A stretch of 64,000 bases of DNA from a bacterium (GTDB lineage: Bacteria; Myxococcota_A; Polyangia; Nannocystales; Nannocystaceae), in the NCBI GenBank assembly GCA_024742475.1, contig JANSYI010000016.1, forward strand, positions 62,001-126,000, read 5' to 3'. The position numbers were made by a program, and so were the translations under genes. Of this stretch, positions 62,137 through 64,000 are shown piece after piece. Below the pieces are notes generated by a model. That model saw nothing but the letters and a program-made list of their open reading frames with translations. It searched no databases and was not told where the DNA came from. The first letter of the stretch is position 1, and each line of letters starts with the position of its first letter.

Positions 62137-63192
62137 TCAGTGTACAGCACGGTAGGGGGAGGTTGGATTGCGACCCGCCACCTCGCGCTCGAGATGCACG
62201 CCGAGCAAGCGGCAGCCACGAGCGTCGCCCAGCGCACAGCCACGCTCCAGCAGCGCTCCGATGTCGTCATCGGCTGCGGGGAGCCCCTGAGCCAACGCCG
62301 TGCAGCCCCGGGCCACATCCTCATCGCACGCGCGACGCAGCTGTGCCTCGACCTCGCCAAGGGTCCCCTCGGTTGCCAGCCGCGCGACGCCAAGACGCAC
62401 ACACGCCTGCAGATCTTCTTCGTCGCACGCCCGGTCGTACAGCGCGAGCGCGCGGTCGTGGTCCACGGGCACACCCAGCCCGTGCTCGAACAACACCCCC
62501 CAGTTGCCGCACGCCTCGGGCTGGCCGGCCTCGCACGCGAGTGCGTAGCGCTGGTGGGCGCGCGCAAACTCCCCTGACTCGTGGTCGGCGGCGGCAGCCT
62601 CCGCGCAGGCGGACCAACGCTCGAGCGCACAGGGGTGATCGCGCTCGGCGAGCGCCCGCATCGCTGCGAGCTCTGCCTCGCGAGCCTCCGCACGCGCGCG
62701 CTCCTGCTCGAGCTCCTCCGCCGCCTCCTCGATGGCAGCGTCCAACGCCGCCATCGAGGACCTCAGCTGCCGCGCATCGGCGTGGGCCGCCTTGGCCTCA
62801 GCCCTCGCCTCCTCCGCGGCCGCCCACGCCTCCTCGAGCAGCCGCGATCGCTCGGCCTGTTCTTGCCGCCGGCACTCTTCGATGATCGCGTCCGTGTCCG
62901 CCTCGGGGAGGGACGCCAGCTCCCGCTCCTCGGTGTCCCTGTGCTCTCGCTCGAGCCTCGCACTGCCGGCACGGGGCACTGCCCCACCCACCGCGATCGC
63001 ATCGCCCCGCTCCCTCTGCACCCGGGTGGTGCGGAACGCCTCGACGCATTGCCGGAAGACAATCGTCGGTTTGGGCACGCACTGCCCATCAACCCGTGCC
63101 ATCCCGATGTCGCACCGAGGCGGCATCATCGCCCAGCCGCATCCCGCCCCCAACAGCCCCATCATCGCGATTCCATAAACCAATCGAACCAT
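62137..63192 (-). CDS. Lipoprotein with coiled coil and Sel1-like repeats
   Basis: A 351-aa lipoprotein. Lipobox LLGAGC near residue 18; then a small Cys-containing part, a long Glu/Ala/Arg coiled coil (about 100-190) and about four Sel1-type helix pairs of 30-40 residues (e.g. CEAGQPEACGNWGVLFEHGLGVPVDHDRALALYDRACDEED), common protein-binding modules in envelope proteins. ATG at 63192, with GATACT six bases before. The stop TGA (62137-62139) overlaps the -10 hexamer of rnd. Confidence 0.8.
   Translation of the reverse strand: MVRLVYGIAMMGLLGAGCGWAMMPPRCDIGMARVDGQCVPKPTIVFRQCVEAFRTTRVQRERGDAIAVGGAVPRAGSARLEREHRDTEERELASLPEADTDAIIEECRRQEQAERSRLLEEAWAAAEEARAEAKAAHADARQLRSSMAALDAAIEEAAEELEQERARAEAREAELAAMRALAERDHPCALERWSACAEAAAADHESGEFARAHQRYALACEAGQPEACGNWGVLFEHGLGVPVDHDRALALYDRACDEEDLQACVRLGVARLATEGTLGEVEAQLRRACDEDVARGCTALAQGLPAADDDIGALLERGCALGDARGCRLLGVHLEREVAGRNPTSPYRAVH
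62139..62144 (-). promoter_or_regulatory. -10-like hexamer TACACT for rnd
   Basis: On the minus strand TACACT ends six bases before the GTG at 62132. It lies inside the last codons of the Sel1-repeat gene (TACACTGA), with no Shine-Dalgarno sequence before rnd. Confidence 0.5.
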
Positions 63193-63198
63193 GGTGGC

Positions 63199-63204
63199 AG
63201 TATC
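63199..63204 (-). promoter_or_regulatory. -10-like hexamer GATACT for the Sel1-repeat lipoprotein
   Basis: On the minus strand GATACT ends six bases before the ATG at 63192. No ribosome site. Confidence 0.45.
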
Positions 63205-63333
63205 GAAACATTGGCCAGCGCTTGAAAGGGGCCGCGACACTGCCGAGACACGTCGCCGCAGGATGGATCCGATCGGGTGTGTGCTGCGACGCAAGCAGAC
63301 AGCGCCGCCCGGCTCGGGCATGATCTGGATGTC

Positions 63334-64000
63334 GTGCCACCGGGCAAGTCAGGGACGCTGGACGATTCCGGCCTGATCGCGCAGGAGGAGGCCTGGGCTC
63401 CCGCGGCGCGCCCCGCCGTCGCCCAGCGCGGGGAAACCTTCGGCCGATACGTCGTTCTGCGCGAGATCGGTTCGGGCGGCATGGGGGTCGTGTACGCGGC
63501 CTATGATCCCGAGCTGGACCGCCGTGTCGCGCTGAAGGTGCTCGCTCGAGCCGCCAGCGAAGGCACGGGCCCTGCGAGGTTACTGCGCGAAGCGCAGACG
63601 ATGGCCAGCATCTCGCACCCCAACGTGATCACCGTGCACGACGTCGGCGAGGTCGAGGGACGGCTGTTCATCGCGATGGAGCTCGTGGACGGCGTCGACC
63701 TCAAGCAATGGCTGACGCAGGGGGACCACGTCTGGAGCGACGTGCTCGAGTTCCTGGTACAGGCGGGTCGAGGTCTCGCCGCCGCACACGTCCAAGGGCT
63801 CATCCACCGGGACTTCAAGCCCGCCAACGTGCTGGTCGGCAACGATGGCCTGGTTCGGGTGCTCGACTTCGGCCTCGCGCGACGGTTCGGAAGCACGGGC
63901 GAGGAGGCGCACGACAGTGACACCGCCGACCACGATGACTCCTCCTCGGCGAACTCGCACACCGAGCAGCTCACCCGTACGGGTGCGGTCGCCGGGACGC
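63334..64000 (+). CDS. Ser/Thr protein kinase, 3' end outside window
   Basis: A Hanks-type kinase starting with a GTG at 63334 (an alternative GTC or upstream start cannot be ruled out); the frame stays open to the window edge, so only about 222 residues are seen. Motifs: GRYVVLREIGSGGMGVVY with the Gly loop (starting at about residue 40), VALKVL with the ATP Lys, HRDFKPAN and DFGLARRFG. CATGAT lies nine bases before the GTG. Divergent from the Sel1-repeat gene. C-terminal domains cannot be told. Confidence 0.9.
   Translation, partial: MPPGKSGTLDDSGLIAQEEAWAPAARPAVAQRGETFGRYVVLREIGSGGMGVVYAAYDPELDRRVALKVLARAASEGTGPARLLREAQTMASISHPNVITVHDVGEVEGRLFIAMELVDGVDLKQWLTQGDHVWSDVLEFLVQAGRGLAAAHVQGLIHRDFKPANVLVGNDGLVRVLDFGLARRFGSTGEEAHDSDTADHDDSSSANSHTEQLTRTGAVAGT

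Overview
The window is about 70% GC, densely coded and reads as chromosomal DNA of a myxobacterium-like member of the Myxococcota. The pointers are one C-terminal MYXO-CTERM-type tail (gene at 18329-20050), DUF4215-type Cys-rich repeats, a Ser/Thr kinase with a PEGA domain beside an FHA/sigma-54 activator, many lipoproteins with Ser/Thr/Asp/Gly-rich linkers, and two DUF1592/DUF1552 gene pairs of the kind common in Planctomycetes and myxobacteria. The exact genus cannot be told from the sequence. No rRNA, tRNA, CRISPR, insertion sequence or phage gene was seen, and nothing suggests a recent island.

Layout. 1-8.8 kb: partial neutral ceramidase, an amino-acid permease fused to universal-stress and PTS EIIA domains, cyclophilin, group II truncated globin, a HExxH lipoprotein, an L-domain lipoprotein and an M14 carboxypeptidase. 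8.8-13.3 kb: a CsoR-type repressor with its operators and a metal-efflux permease carrying its own HMA domain, an esterase lipoprotein and glnS. 13.3-25 kb: hybrid histidine kinase, first DUF1592/DUF1552 pair, MYXO-CTERM beta-helix protein, an unknown membrane protein, a three-repeat lipoprotein and an HtrA-type protease. 25-33.8 kb: acyl-CoA dehydrogenase, two small paralogous membrane proteins, tldD/tldE-type genes, a renalase-like oxidoreductase, a Cys-rich lipoprotein, a class V aminotransferase and an EEP-family lipoprotein. 33.8-40 kb: second DUF1552/DUF1592 pair, then groES-groEL behind a sigma-70-like promoter and a CIRCE element. 40-50.4 kb: two unknown coupled genes, DUF2723 membrane protein, a lipoprotein, modABC, an aldolase/dehydrogenase fusion, and a FadR-type regulator with a fatty acid hydroxylase. 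50.4-64 kb: DUF4215 lipoprotein, small lipoproteins, the kinase/FHA signalling cluster, pepN, an RNase D, a Sel1-repeat lipoprotein and the start of another Ser/Thr kinase.

How it works together. Most genes are single units or pairs; clear operons are csoR-efflux permease, the two DUF1592-DUF1552 pairs, tldD-tldE (perhaps with the two small membrane proteins), groES-groEL, modABC, the FadR-type regulator with its hydroxylase, and kinase-FHA activator. A recurring feature is a TAnnnT-like -10 hexamer placed 6-9 bases before the start codon with no Shine-Dalgarno sequence, on both strands, which suggests that many first genes are transcribed as leaderless mRNAs. Genes inside operons more often show a GGAG-type ribosome binding site. 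Start codons below were chosen with these two patterns in mind.
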